This document shows positions 19,880 through 32,524 of a stretch of DNA of 64,000 bases, in pieces. The position numbers were made by a program, and so were the translations under genes. Every line of letters begins with the position of its first letter. The stretch's first letter is position 1. The notes below the pieces were generated by a model. The model saw only the letters and a program-made list of their open reading frames with translations. It had not been told where the DNA came from and searched no databases. The DNA comes from Thereva unica (taxonomy: Eukaryota > Arthropoda > Insecta > Diptera > Therevidae), in assembly GCA_949987705.1 (NCBI GenBank), contig OX465284.1, positions 64,899,470 to 64,963,469 on the forward strand, written 5' to 3'.

Positions 19880-20680
19880 TCTTTGTTTTAAGGTCAGCAG
19901 CTGGTCCGATGTAGATCTGTAAGTACTAAAACCAGTTTGATATTCTCCTATTAGGTTCTAGTTTTTAAGGATTGTGAAGGTTTTGTTGCTGCTTTTGAGG
20001 AGTGAGATATCTCTGTAGTTTTTATAGGTTAATTTATCTCTTTCTTGTATATTGGTGTTCTTCCAGTCATATGGTATAACTTCTTCCACTCAGATGCTAC
20101 ATAAAAGTTCTCGTAAGATTTGTAATAGTTGTGGTTCTGAAAATATTCTCTCCTGCTTTCTTTTATCCTATCAGGGTCTGCTAATACGTTCTCATCTGTC
20201 TTTGCAAAAAGTTATTGGTGATCTGGCGAGTTCCTTTATACGCTTGTCTGATTCTCCCTTCATTGAAATCTTCATGTATCTGTAAGATCCTCTTCCTCTG
20301 TCAAGTTTTGTACGACGTCATGATAGTAGGCATCTCTTTTTTCTTCCAGTTTTAAATTATCTATATCGTATGTTCGTTGAGTTTGCCCTCTATGCGTTTT
20401 GGTTGCTATCCTAGTTTTCAATTTCACCTTGATTAGATAGTGATCTGCGCTACAGCACGCTCCTCTCATTGTTCTTACGTCCAGTATACTCGTGGACCCT
20501 CTTGTCTCAATTTGGACGTGGTCAATTTGATTATTTCTTACCCCGTCTGGTGACTGCCACCTTATCTTATGGATATTTTTGACATTGATGAACCATTGAG
20601 ATTGAGCTTGCAAGATCGATCAATCTGCTACCTTTGTCATTGGTAGCGTTGTGTACGCTACGCTTTCCTATGACATACTA
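19880..20680 (-). pseudogene. Decayed RTE-like LINE: endonuclease end plus RT start
   Basis: Minus strand, 20680-20272: GSRLIDLA, then IHKIRWQSPDGVRNNQIDHV and ADHYLIKVKLKTRIA. These are the last blocks of an AP endonuclease (the IDHV and DHYL blocks). Further down, 20130-19890, the sequence reads KLTYKNYRDISLL, then a stop, then NLIGEYQTGFS and RSTSDQLLTLK, the first RT blocks. Stops and frameshifts are frequent. It resembles the RTE group like the copy at 16153-17789 but is far more decayed. Confidence 0.7.
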
Positions 20681-20689
20681 CACATAAAA

Positions 20690-21004
20690 ATGAATAATTC
20701 TCCATAACTAGAGGTACTTTAAAATTTTGTGAATTTTGTCTTGGGAATTTAATTTTACATTCTCTGTCCTTATACTTACAGAGATCGATACTTCTTAAGT
20801 GGTTTGAACCTGCACACGTTTTCGGTTGGTTTATCGGTTTATTTTTTAAGGAGATCAATACATGGAAGGAATTGTTATGGCGTAATAAAGACAAATATAG
20901 GTGCAAATGATAAAAATTAATTCGATGACGAGATTGTTGTGTTTACTTCTCCCCCATGAAAGTGCTGCCCGCGTGTGGTGTATACTCTGCTGGGCCTGCT
21001 ATTC
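20690..21004. other. Unassigned
   Basis: No motif or repeat recognised. Confidence 0.35.
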
Positions 21005-21325
21005 CATCGAAATAAACGCTCTCGTCGGCAATCTTCTACTTGCAACACCAGATTAACCCACTTATCTCGCTACCAGCACTTGCAGCCCGTCTTTTCGTGC
21101 ACTCAACAAGATAGCTAGCTATTCGTTTCTAAATATCAACTACTTGATTGTGGAATGATCTCTCTCAGTCAGTATTTCCGAGCTCCTACAACATCCAGGA
21201 GTTCAAATGCAGGCTTTCTCCCTTAGCTTATTCCCCCCGTACTAAGCTTGCTGCTAGATATTGCACTATGACGTGACAAACGACATGATGGACGTGGGCT
21301 TAGCACTGCTAGATAAAAAAAATAA
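21005..21325 (+). mobile_element. 3' end of a LINE family seen repeatedly in the window
   Basis: The region from AACACCAGATTAACCCACTT through CCGAGCTCCTACAACATCC to ATGACGTGACAAACGACATG closely matches 33660-33960 and in part 28600-28700 and 44470-44610. It is the C-terminal and 3' untranslated part of the LINE family whose RT is at 32820-35220. It ends in an A-rich stretch. Confidence 0.7.
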
Positions 21326-23312
21326 ACAAAAAAACCTCCAGCCTGACAGTGCACGTTACGTTACGTTTTGGAAGACTTAAAAGAGATCTCCAGACTTGAA
21401 AACAGATCACTGATAGGCTTGCTAAATTCCACAGGAAGGTTTTAGTTATCCATTACACGCGACCAGACAACCACTAACTTAGGTACACAAGTTGTAGCAA
21501 CAAAAAGGCGCACCAAAGTGCTAATTGGGACTCCGGTCGCATTGGAAGCAGTCCTACGCTTTCCAAACTAAGTTTGATCGCTTACCACTAAAGATAGAGA
21601 ACAATACGTAAAATTTCCCCTGTCCCATTTTTTAAGGAACTCGATATTAAGTTCATGAAAAGCCGCAGCTAATGATATACCCTGGATATTTCCTTATTAG
21701 TGAGTTGCGTGATGGTTAGTTAATTAAGCAGAACACATCAAAAATTGCCGGCCTGGTTCTTTCGCCATATCAAAGGCACAACTCAATTACAGCCACGAAA
21801 ACATTTTATATAAAATTAATTTTTATAATCTTCGCAGTTTAGAATAAAATTTTCATTATTTTACTTAAAACGAATTTGTTTCAACGTTTACCAAAGTTAA
21901 GCAAAACAAAAATTGTTTACAAAAAATCTAAAAATCTAATCAAAGCTCATTAAGTCCCGACATTATCTATCTCTTATCACTTCATAATTTATTACATAAA
22001 TACAAGTATTACTAATAACGTTCCGGCGTTTTGTGACATTATTACAAATTCCTCGAATAATTCGAGGAATTTTCCACGAAACTAGATAGCAACTAGCCAA
22101 AATGCATACTATCGCCGCTCGTACATCTTTTCTCTCATAAAATATTAGTATACGTAAAAGTTCGCTCTATATTTAGATAAGTTTATTATGGAACCGAGAC
22201 TTCAACATCAAAGAGTCAGCGTGAGAGACAAGCTTATCTAATATTTATTTCTGGCCCGCATATGGCTTTCAGGGGCTTCGCCGCACGGCTAAGGTCGGGA
22301 AGAAGAAGACGTTATTTTGATGCCACAATTTCTGGTTTGTTGTTGTTACTATTTCGATGGCATATCCTGGTTGCGTTTCTCCTTGTTTTTGGGGGCGATA
22401 TCTTAGTACAGAAAATTACTATTTTATCAGAGACTATCATCCTTGAGCAGGACATTATGGGGTATAGTATAAGAATACGCAGTAACTTTCACAGTCGGTT
22501 CTTAGTGATTCGGGATTGATCTTGAAATATTCAAGAAGCACAAAAGAAAGTCAGGTGTTTACTCGAGAAGACTTGCATTTTACAAATTAAGGAAGAGCGA
22601 GCAAAAAGCTTCCATAATTATAAATATTCTATTTTTAGGGGATAATTTAGAATGTTTTAAATTTGGAATTTTTCTCGTTTTTGTCTTAGTTTTGTCACGT
22701 TCACTTTAGTACTCAACATAGTTTTGGGTAATTTGGAGGTGGGTGATGAGCGTTATTGAGATAAAATAAGCAAACATTATCGAAGGAAATTTTCTTGAAG
22801 GAAGTTGAGTTTTGAATGTAAATTTTCTTAAATAGCACTACAGACCCTAAAGGACTCGTGTCTCTTGAAGTCTTTTCTTCTATTAATCTCTACGTTTGTT
22901 TAGTTTTCTCCAGTTCGTTAAAAGTTGCTTTCGTATATTTTCCAGAACGCCATAAATCCATTTGTTTCTGAATCGTTCTAGTAGTACAGCTCCCAGAGAT
23001 TTCTTCTGAATAAAAAATTGTAAGCTAATGAAATTTGGAATGGGGGAGTTCAGCAATAGGAGAAAAAGTAACCATTGAGTGCCGGGCCGTACTTTGTAAA
23101 AATTCTATTGAACGGATTTTCCGACTGTAACTCAGGTCAAACGTCGAAATTGGAAAAATCAAGAGAACAAAATTAAAGCTACGAAAATTCTCAACAAGAA
23201 AGGTCCTATAAGCTTTTCCCAGAAAACCTCACGTTTGATCAGAAAATGGAGGGTAAAGAAAAAAATTACGAAAAATTATTTCGAATATATGTATGTAGTT
23301 TTCTTTATACAG
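21326..23312. other. About 2 kb without a recognised feature
   Basis: A short perfect palindrome AATTCCTCGAATAATTCGAG lies near 22049. The ORF at 22262-22519 has no motif. No element ends were found. This may be host intron sequence. Confidence 0.4.
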
Positions 23313-23590
23313 GGTGTCCCAAATAAATTTTTAAAGCTGGATAGGCTTTGGATATACGAATAAAAAATCGTATGGGAGTGGAGAGGAAATCGTAACGGTT
23401 GATTTTTTTTTGTTTACATATCACCTTGTATTTTTGCAATCCTATGATCTACTTTCATGAATAACGTAGCAGTATACTCAGAATACTTCCACCTACCTAA
23501 AACTGTAAAAGAGAAGTTCTACACTATCAACTTCCAGAGTTATGAGTCATCAAAGTCAAAATTCCAGTTATTGTACAGCCCCCAGAGATT
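23313..23590. repeat. ACAGGGTGT-family fragment
   Basis: It starts TACAGGGTGTCCCAAATAAA and contains AGGCTTTGGATATACGAATA, AAATCGTAACGG, ACTTTCATGAATAACGTAGC and AGAGTTATGAGTCATCAAAG. The same modules occur inverted at 38360-38570 and in the full copy at 53752-54601. Confidence 0.65.
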
Positions 23591-23624
23591 TCAAAGGTTT
23601 TCTCGGAAAATACCTTAGAGCAGT

Positions 23625-23800
23625 GGTTTCCAAACTTTATGATACGGCGGCCACGCTGCTTAAAAAAAACCCCTTGGGCCCCCAATAAAATATGTAAATT
23701 TGCATACTTGCTCTATAGCTCCCGTATTATGGGGAGCCTTTTGTTTAGCACAATGAAACACGTTTTATTGGATTTATGTCTTCACTTTGTTATTTTATTT
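23625..23800. mobile_element. Possible hAT left end (solo)
   Basis: CAGTGGTTTCCAAACTTTAT with GGGCCCCCAAT downstream resembles hAT-type ends of the CAGTG-TTYYCAA kind. No matching right end or target duplication was found. Confidence 0.35.
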
Positions 23801-23877
23801 TAATGCCTTTTATATCACAGATTTTATGTTTTATTTTAGTCAACGGAATAATTATTTACATATAGGTAGGTTTATAT

Positions 23878-24481
23878 TAGGATTGCCAAACATCCTCGTT
23901 TCCTCTTTTCATGAGTTTTGTCCTCAGTCCTCGTCGCGGTTTGGAAATCCTCGTGACTTCATAAAAAATATATAATATTATTTCAACTTCTTTAACAGAA
24001 TTAAATTAAAATTCAAATATTATAAAGAAAAATAGCGCTATAAATAATTTTTCTCCTTCTGCTACTTCAAAAAGTATTTATTTAATCCATATTTAAAACA
24101 GAGAACAACAGAACTTCTTACTGAAAAAAGAAGTAGATTCATTTTTCAGTAACCAGTTGTACAAAAACCTGCGCGAATTTGACTTTTAACGAGCAGGTGA
24201 TGTTCAAATTAAATTAAATGATATATAATGAACTTCATAACAATTTTAATTTATATTTGTAGCAATCTTTTAAGAAAATGGAAAACACCCCACCAAAGAA
24301 ACCTAAGAAAGCTAAACAATTTAATAGCGATTGGCTGATACAAATACATATATGGCTCAAAAGGATTTCAGACGAAAAAGCATTTTGTGAAGTTCTTCTT
24401 TTGTTAACTGTTGTTTTTGTTTTTTTAATTTAATTTTTTCTAAGTGTCCTCGTCGGGCTTCTCCAAAAATTGGCAACCCTA
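23878..24481 (+). mobile_element. hAT element, 604 bp, internally deleted, perfect 8-bp target duplication
   Basis: The ends are TAGGATTGCCAAAC and, inverted, TAGGGTTGCCAATT, each followed by a CGAGGA motif. GTTTATAT flanks both sides (23870-23877, 24482-24489). Inside, 24279-24430 encodes MENTPPKKPKKAKQFNSDWL followed by WLKRISDEKAFCEV. This is like the N-terminal zinc-finger start of some hAT-related transposases, which have a basic leader and then W-K-I-D-KAFC-VC. The frame then fails. The rest of the transposase is deleted. Confidence 0.8.
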
Positions 24482-24488
24482 GTTTATA

Positions 24489-24522
24489 TATACATATATA
24501 TATATATATATATCTTTATTGA
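24489..24522. repeat. (TA)n microsatellite
   Basis: TATATATACATATATATATA run immediately right of the hAT target duplication. Confidence 0.9.
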
Positions 24523-24524
24523 GT

Positions 24525-25078
24525 CACTTAAATTCTTTCTTTATTGTTAACGCACGCGTCGACTTGAATGTCACCGATGGGGAAAGAGCTGTTATACAGT
24601 GCAAAGTGGAGATGCCGGAGATTTGGCTAGATCACTGAACTTTGGAGTTTAGTGATCGAGGGAGTGTTCGGACTGATCGTTTTGATCGTACCGGAAGTTG
24701 TTGTGTGACATTGCGTAAAGTTTGGTAATTAAACTTTACGCGGTCACTACAGCTCCATATTGCAAGCAACCTGGCTTGTCCGTTACCAACAATCTTTGAG
24801 TAAGTTGCAATTTGTATGGGAAGGGTTGAAGATCTTGCTTCATAATCCTCCTTAGAGTCGGTATCACTAACGTTTAACTCCTCCGATCGGCGGCGATACG
24901 TCACCTTTGGATGATCGGCAACACTCTCTTGCCGGTTCAACAAGCTTATTGGAGCGTCACAAAGGGCAACTAACTACAGACCCGTTCTCGAAGAAATTCT
25001 TCAACAAACTACGAATTGTGTTGTCTGTTTTCAGTGTAAAGCGCTACAATTTCAATTTTAAATTTAAGTGTAGGTAAA
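24525..25078. other. Unassigned
   Basis: The 103-codon ORF at 24632-24943 on the minus strand has no motif I can identify. No repeat ends were seen. Confidence 0.35.
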
Positions 25079-25870
25079 ATGAAAGTAGGCAGTCATTTCT
25101 TGATCTGTCTCCAGTCATGTGTAGTGGTGTGTATTAGAGGAAATGTTTCTGCGACACTATTCTTCCCAAAGCCTCAACAAGTATTCTTTTTGTCAAAAAA
25201 ATTCTTGTTTCTCCATGCCGTAAGTGGGTGCGATACGATGTCTTGTTTTTATAAGAAAGATAAAAAAGGAATGTTTATATCTTTTGAATCGATGTCTAAA
25301 ACAGAATAGCATGTCTAAAGCAGAATATTGGCATAGGTAGTAAAAACATTTCAAAAAGAGAATCAGTCTCAAAATAAAATTTTCGAGAAAGGGATGCTAT
25401 GGCTGCTGGAAATTTACAAAGCACCAAAAAATGTGGAAAACGTAAATGAATATCGATATTTATGCACAAAGGGAGCAGCAAAGAAGAAAGCTGTTAGTTT
25501 GGGGAGCTTGCCTCCCACTGCTAACGGCGCGAGACAGTATTTCTACCGAGTTTACTCTCAAGTTTAAAAGTGAGTGTGCCGTGGTATCCACGCTAAGTAT
25601 TGGCGTGGATAGAAAGAGATACATTGGTGCCAGTAACAATGACCGATCCTCCGGCTCCCAAGCACTTTTTACAGTTAATGTTCTGCAGCGCTCGAAAAGC
25701 TGCTTCTGTCGAAAAGCCGGGTTACTGTGCACCTCAGTATGTACTCATTGTTACAGTAATGGCTGCAGTAATTCCCCGTCATGAATAAACCTGAAGAGAA
25801 CTCGGACAAAGAAAATGAAGGTGAATTGGTCAACTCCGGTGATCCAGACCCCGAGACTTGAAATGATGGA
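25079..25870 (+). pseudogene. Decayed cysteine-rich transposon-associated protein
   Basis: The + strand first reads FLFLHAVSGCDTMSCFYKKDKKGMF (25203-25274). Later comes NVNEYRYLCTKREQQRRKLL, then, near 25685, KSCFCRKAGLLCTSVCTHC followed by YSNGCSNSPS. It ends in an acidic tail (EENSDKENEGELVNSGD) in another frame. The two signatures, HA-SGCDT and a terminal CxC-KAG--C---C-HC----C-N cluster, recall a family of unassigned proteins multiplied in insect and other invertebrate genomes. I know of no proven function. Frameshifts and stops separate the parts, so it is a relic. Confidence 0.5.
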
Positions 25871-25879
25871 AATAAATAT

Positions 25880-26600
25880 AGCAACTTTCTTTACAACCAA
25901 TTTTTCAATATCTATAAATTTATAAAAATCTCATGTCACAGTGTTTGTTATCGAACTCCTCCGAAACGGGTTGACTGATTTTTATGATTTTTTTTTGTGT
26001 GAATTTGGTAGATCTGAGTATAGGTCTTAGTCTATTGTCTTATACCCTCAATCAAAAGGAACAGCTGAAAAATCTAAAAAATTGGTAATTTCGGAAATTT
26101 TCACTTCAGTTTAGTTCCAATAGCCTCACTTCCTTTTTGTTTTGCAAGCTGTTTGATGTTGTTTAATATTTTATGTCTGCAAGTCTTAGCTGAGCCAGTG
26201 AGTAGTGGTAAATGTTTCTCAGGCCAGCTGAGAGGTGCGCCTTCTGTGTTAGAGTAGGTTATTTGAGACTGCCGCTATGGATCGGTATATTGAGTATACT
26301 ATATTGTTTATTGTATTTCAGTTTAGTTTCAATAGTGTCATGGCCTACCTCAGTCTGGACTGTGCCTCGGTGAAGTACGTGGGTGTGTTGTCGCCAGTCC
26401 CATTATACCGCAAAAAAAACGAAACAATAAATATAACCACAAAAACAACACAAAAAAACAAAAAAACTTATAACACATAAAAACTTAACAAAACCAAATT
26501 AATAAACCACCAAAATAATAACATAAATCACAAAACAAACAATAACATAAAAAATTAATAATAAAACATAAAAAAAACCAAGCGAAGGCCACCAACAGCA
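25880..26600. other. Unassigned, ending in an A-rich low-complexity run
   Basis: 26410-26590 is almost only A, C and T with many AAAACA and AATAAC motifs. The short ORF there is a composition effect. Confidence 0.4.
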
Positions 26601-26619
26601 ACAAAAATAACCGAAGGAC

Positions 26620-28165
26620 TGACGGACAACAAGACTCCTCCCCCCGCTTTCCGCGCTTCCTGCCGGCCGCTCCGGCGCTGCAGCCTTAATCGGTCAGCTG
26701 ATAGGAGTCGTCTTGTTTTAGCAGGCATAACACTGCAACAAGGCTATTCCCGTTAGCTCCGATGGATGCATCGCCGGTGCAGCCGGCTACAAATGAGGTC
26801 ATGGACCTCTCGCAAAACAGTCCCCAATGTGACATTAATTTTATAATCAATTTTTGTAACATTCGGGGACTGAATACGAACTTCCTGGCCGTTACGTGCG
26901 AATTACTGCTCCATACCCCTGCTATTTTCGCACTGAGTGAAACCCAAGTGTTACCAGATCTTGATTTTGATCGATTTCAGGTGACAGGGTATAACTTAGT
27001 GCACAACTTTTCCGCACATAGGGGATTAGCCATATATATTAGGAATGACGTGGCGTTTCAGAGGGTGTACAGTAGTACATCCTCTGATTTTAACCATCTT
27101 TGGATTAAAATAATTATCCACAGCCACGTCATATTTTTCTGAATTTTATTTAGGGGTCCTAATATTAGTAATGTAATGCTATTTCCGAACAGATTTCCTG
27201 ATTTTTATTTTCCCACCCGGAAAGCAAAATCATTGTTGCGGGTGATTTCAACGTTCACAATGTACATTGGCTAAATTACTCAAATAGCACCAGTGTTCCT
27301 GGCAAAGACGCCGAGCTCTTTGCTAGCCTCAAAAACTTGCACCCAATTGTAAAATGTCCCACGAGAGTTCCTGATATTCCAGGTCAAGGAGCCCATCTCC
27401 TCGACCTGTTTCTTACTTCTCATCCGACGCGGTACTCCATCAAGATTAGCTCACCCCTTGGCAACTTAGACCATAAACTAATTAGCGCTTCTTTCCCATA
27501 TCCATTCTCGACCACAACCACCACAGCTCCTAAAAGAACTGTGTTGCACTATGGGAAAGCCAACCTGGTTGGGTCTTATTCGCTTCTTCCAGGCCACTGA
27601 CTGGGATTTGTGTTTCCGTAATGCCAATGCGAACTATGCGGCCCTCCGTGTCACCAAAATTATTCTAGCGGGTATGCGCTTGTTCATCCCTCACTCTACC
27701 AAATCTGTGAAGCCTAGGCCGAACAAATGGTTCAATGGGAATGTATGAACGCAATCAAAGCTAAAGCTTTGTTCACAACAAGGAAGTGATAACAGAAAGC
27801 AACCCCAAGGCCGACCTATTAGCTTCTCTGTTCGCCGCAAATTCCTCTTTACCCGATGCTGCTATGTCGCTGATGTCGACCTCGATCAACCGGGATATCG
27901 AATCGATTCTTCATTGGGGCGAAATGAACCGCGTCGAATTCAACGCCACAAAAACGAAGTACTGTCTGATCTCCAACAAAAACGGCTGACTCAACTCTCA
28001 ACATCCTAGGGGTAACTTTAACGGAGCATCTGCGATGGAATGATCACATATTTCAAATCGCCAAACAAGCCTCCCAATGCCTTGGATTTCTCAAGAGATG
28101 CAAGTTCCTCCTCCAGCCAGCCGCATTGGCTATAATATACAAATCCTACATACACAGAAATACGG
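26620..28165 (+). pseudogene. LINE copy, endonuclease plus end of RT, internally deleted
   Basis: A GC-richer leader (26630-26760) precedes the open start at 26762. Motifs are NFCNIRGLNTNF, IFALSETQVL (catalytic E), a GDFN-like block near 27240 out of frame, VKCPTRVPDIPGQGAHLLDL and NLDHKLIS (the DH block near 27470). After 27786 the sequence jumps to the C-terminal part of RT: SINRDIESILHWGEMNRVEF, then TKTKYCLIS, and, in another frame, RWNDHIFQIAKQASQCLGF. The RT palm between is deleted. Same family as 32820-33990 and 34255-35220. It ends inside the IYKSYI segment. Confidence 0.78.
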
Positions 28166-28169
28166 ACTC

Positions 28170-28580
28170 CTTAAAACAAAGGAAATATGGATTCCTATTT
28201 ATTAAATTTGAATTAACTAGCATAACAGTTGTTTTTGTATACCGTTATTCCATTTATTCTATTCAAACAAAAGAAATATAAATCCTTTTTTCTTTAATAG
28301 ACTTAGTATACCCTTAGTATACATACTATATTAGATCTAGTTACAAATCCTTAGACCTTTAGTGCTAGCCGTGTTGCTGATGATGACTGATTACATCGGT
28401 CGAAATGCATTCAATAATTTACATTGTTTGTTAAATTAATTTTAATAAACGAAATGTTTTTGTACATTTAATATAAAGGTGTTGTTAATATCTTAACCAA
28501 TTTTAACGTAATAATAGAGAGTGTACGTTTTATTCTTTAATAAACTCACTAAATTGATTCAAACGTGAGGTTCATCGTCA
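28170..28580. other. Unassigned
   Basis: AT-rich, with no convincing feature. Short motifs such as AGTATACCCTTAGTATACAT are seen. Confidence 0.35.
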
Positions 28581-28712
28581 TTTTCTTCTACACCCCCTCT
28601 AACCTTTCCTATTCTCCTCTATTCTTCAAACCAAGCTTACTACTAGGCATTGCACCATTAACTGAACGACATGACGGACTGGTAGTACAAAGGGTTACAC
28701 CTAAGCTCGGTT
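28580..28712 (+). mobile_element. LINE 3' end fragment
   Basis: AAGCTTACTACTAGGCATTG, ACGACATGACGGACTGGTAG and ACAAAGGGTTA match the 3' ends at 33890-33965 and 44560-44620. Confidence 0.65.
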
Positions 28713-28734
28713 TTTTCATATATATATAAAAAAA

Positions 28735-29440
28735 CCTATTGCTTGACAGCTTCGTAAACATTGCATTTACCTAATGATAATTTCAATTTTTTCGCAACCA
28801 TACAAAAAAGCTGCCTTAACGTTGCATTTGGAAACCCGCAATTTAGTATTCATTGATATCTCCGTTGATCTCCACATGCAAAACTGACATGCATGTACGC
28901 TTCTTGCTGGAACTGACCTCTTCTTCTACCCCGCCGTTTTCGGTAATCATTTACCTACGCCTCAGCAATTATCTACCAATTACACGTCACGGTAATTGAG
29001 CGTCATGCTTTCAACGTTGTTTTCGTTTATCGGCATTCTTTAGTTTTAGTGATATTTACCCTTAAGCCTGCCGAACTACTTTCTATTGCCAAATCGTTTA
29101 ACATATTTAATATCATCCACCTAGTCGAGATCCTTAAGGCGATCTAGCAATTCCCATTGTATGCCACCTTTTCTACTATCTAGAGTAGAGTTACTATAAG
29201 AAAGAGTAATGGTAAAAGAAGACATCCTTGTCGTACTCCTGAGCTCATCTCCAAGCTGTCGGATAATGTTAAACTTTTATCAATTGTCTGCCATATTAAC
29301 TGAATGGAATGCTTTCTCATAGTCTATGAAAGCAAGGTCAAGGAGGGATCGTATTCAGAAGTCTACTTCAGCATCCTTCTCTTAATATGATGGGATGACT
29401 GTATGTATCTAATTACGTACACACTGCAAATATGACGTCA
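28735..29440 (-). pseudogene. Decayed LINE RT, GVRQGC-type family
   Basis: Minus strand from 29380 down: LDLAFIDYEKAFHSVN (first catalytic Asp block), a stop, SGVRQGCLLLPLLFLIV, a broken palm, then SSSAGLRVNITKTKE and VSKCNVKAAFLYGCE. The same family is represented at 41974-42700 and 42780-43020. Several stops are present, so it is inactive. Confidence 0.75.
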
Positions 29441-29480
29441 CCCATATGATTAACATTGTAGACACTTTTAAAACACTTAA

Positions 29481-30202
29481 GGGGAGGTTCTCATCTAGCG
29501 ACCCAAAAATTACATGATTTTCTCGATTTTTTTTTTCGTGGAAGGAAGCTGAGGAAGCACTCAAGTTTTTTTGTAGTTATCAAGTATATATTCAAGTATG
29601 TTTACCAATTTTTATAGAGCAGAATATCGAATAGTTAATTATTTATTTACATGTAAAGCCGTTCGCCTAAAAAAAAAGTACCTAATCGGGCGCCACTCTA
29701 CCGCTTCCAAACATCACCCGAGATCAACAAATGAAACCTTTTTATAAAATACATGACATTTACAGGATCTTGAACTATCCAACTAAGGAAAAGTCGAAAA
29801 TTACGAAAATGGTGGACTTTCGAAAAAAAAGTTCCTCTTTTCGTCTATTTCTCTGCTCTTAAAAGTGCTATAAAAAACAAAATAATAACAATAGCCATCT
29901 GCGATTAAGTTCAGGATCCGCTAAATTTAATGAACTAAAAAATAAAAATAAAAAAAAAACCAAAGCGATATATGCAGTAGTTTTTGAGATACGATGGCGC
30001 CCATCTTAAAAAATACGGTTTTCTAAAAATACGGTTCTTTTTACCTTCGTGTAAAAAGGTGACTCCGGTTTTTTTACTAAACTTTAAAAAAAAAAATGAA
30101 TTTCTTCAAAACGGTTTTTGAGAGCGAATGCTATAGGAAATTTACTAACTTTTTAAACAAAAAAAATTGATTTTTTTGGGTGAGCTTGATGAGAACCTCC
30201 CC
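29481..30202. mobile_element. TTAA-flanked MITE, 722 bp
   Basis: The ends GGGGAGGTTCTCATCTAGC and, inverted, GGGGAGGTTCTCATCAAGC continue to an ACCCAAAAA motif. TTAA flanks both sides exactly (29477-29480, 30203-30206), the piggyBac-type target duplication. The interior is A/T-rich with no transposase. Confidence 0.88.
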
Positions 30203-30209
30203 TTAAATG

Positions 30210-32495
30210 TGACATCAAAATAAAAGCTGAGATTTGTAGCATATTTATATTTTGTTTATATTTTTTTAAGGTCTGCGCTCGTTCGTTGTAATGCGCCATT
30301 GGTTTTAATAGTCCGGGAGGTAGTGCTACATTTTTGCGAGGAGTATTTATAATAGTTTATTAGCATTCAATAATAAGTAAAATGAGCAGGTGCGGCAGCT
30401 GAAACCCGCGGTGAAAGTAAAGATAGCAGCAGCTGTAAGTTGTTAAAAAGAAACGCCTCAAATAATTCCATACCGTGCCAAAAGGAAAAGTTTTTAAGAT
30501 CAATTTCAACCAAAAATAATCGTCATCTGTATGGATAACGACGGCAATCAGCGTCATTAACATTGTATGCGTTCAGTGCATCTGAAAGTTTCATATTCCC
30601 TTTGACGAATGAACTGGCTATGTTTCCAACAGCAAACATTCACCTGTTGGTTATTTTTGTCTTTGTTAACAGTAAAATTACTCTATACTTTAATTTCCTC
30701 TATATTATTTCAATTAAGTTGAAGATCTCGTAATAGGGAAGTCAAGCGGAACCATCGGAACCATCGCAAGGAATGTGCTATGCGTCACCTTCTGGTTTTT
30801 GCAAGACCCCATTTCGTGTCCATCATATCTTTTAACGAGATGAACTTCCTCAACGAGATGAACCAATATAATAGAAAGGTCATGGGACTTAGCTAGACCA
30901 GATGGCACGATGCGTGTAGTAAATCTGTTCAAACGGGGTGAGTCCTTCTTATATTCTGGCTAAAACCTAAAGTAGTTGGAGTGGTGTTGGCGTAACCCAG
31001 TAGGGAATGGAAGTAATTTTAAAATTACTTCTAGAAGCACTCCTGCAGAAGCAGTCCAGTACTTCCACCCAGTACGATTTATAGGCGATTTATAATTTTT
31101 TTAAATTTTAATAAAACAGAAGCAAAATAAACTTCTTTAATATTTCTTCTTAAGTTACTGGCGCAATAAAAAATTATAAAGCTTCACTTGGTGTTGTTAC
31201 GCCAAACCAGAAGGATTTTATGTAGTTAAAATACTTCTCGGACTGTTTGTAATGATGAAGTAAATAAAAAGTATTAATGTTGCCATAGTATTGGGTCATA
31301 ACATCAATAATGGTTGATTGGTGATTTTACCAAACTTCTGAATATTAACTATATTTTGCTATGTAGTATTTACTATATAGTACAGCATCTTTATTGATTC
31401 ATATAACCAGTTGGCACCAACCAAACCAAAGCAGCGATTGAACTTGTTTTGCATAACGAAAAGTACAATTATGGTACTTTTCGAAAATGTCAACAATTTT
31501 CAAGCACATCAAAAATTTAAAAGTCTTGCAAGAGATTTCAAAAGATTGCCATGACAATTTATATGCCGAAATCATTTGCAGTTGCTTTGAAGAGACTGCT
31601 TTGTTGCACAGATTATAATCAAATTGTTGACTCATCAAAATGTTTTCGAACACTTGACGCAATCGTCAAAATTTTGCTAGAACACTTGATTCAAATCAAA
31701 CGCCAGTCATTGACATTTTCGAAAAGTGCCTATGTATGTCGCCTCGAACATTCCTATAATCAAATTCACTATCACTCAATTTTCTACTAATCTCCTCCAT
31801 TAATTTTAATTATTTTTGAAGTAAATAAATAAAAACTTGAAACCTGATTTTAGCGAATACTAAATGAAAAATACTTATGCATATTTTTCATCAATATAAC
31901 ATTTCTTGCAAGAGCGTATCGGCCAATGACATAAACAATAAACAAGGGTCGACTGCTTTTAAAGCACCTGATATGGTCGTTCACAACCGAGAGTCGTATA
32001 TCACCACGAAAGCAGGTGTCAAATTAATTAAGCAAATTGTGTTTCTTCGTTGATTATATCATACTCGTTGTATGACCGCTGTAAAGAACTGATTTTACTT
32101 ATTAAACCATCCATTTATTAAGGATAGTTTGATAAATCCATGCAAAACCTTGATTGAAAGATACAGAATTACTCATCAAATAAGGTGATTAAACTAAATG
32201 AATAAAAACTGTTCTTTAGACTTTTGAACATATGTACATACATATATTTCTGGAGCAGAGTATCAAAACAATCTTGAAAGTTTATCAAGATAAATTGTTG
32301 AGTAGTAATTGCTTGTACATGTTATTTGAAAAAATGTTTGTGGCGTATGATCATTAGCGACGTTGTCCGAATAAGTTTTATCTAATTCAGATTTTATTGC
32401 CCAAAGAATCTCTGAAATGGACACCAAAGTAATTCTTTTGTTTGATAATCAAGGGCGTTGTCGATAATGCACTGTGCAATGTTTATCTGAGGCTA
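30210..32495. other. About 2.3 kb without a firm feature
   Basis: Weak inverted pairs are present: TGGCGTAAC at 31010 against GTTACGCCA at 31196, and GTACTTTTCGAAAATGTCAA at 31473 against its near inverse at 31706. They may be eroded MITEs. The ORFs at 30360-30563 and 31399-31790 carry no motif. Confidence 0.4.
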
Positions 32496-32524
32496 GGCTA
32501 TGTTCACACGGCAGTGTACTTATT

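Noticed and set aside
30360..30563. 67-codon minus ORF
   Set aside because: Hydrophobic chance frame in AT-rich DNA with no supporting signal.
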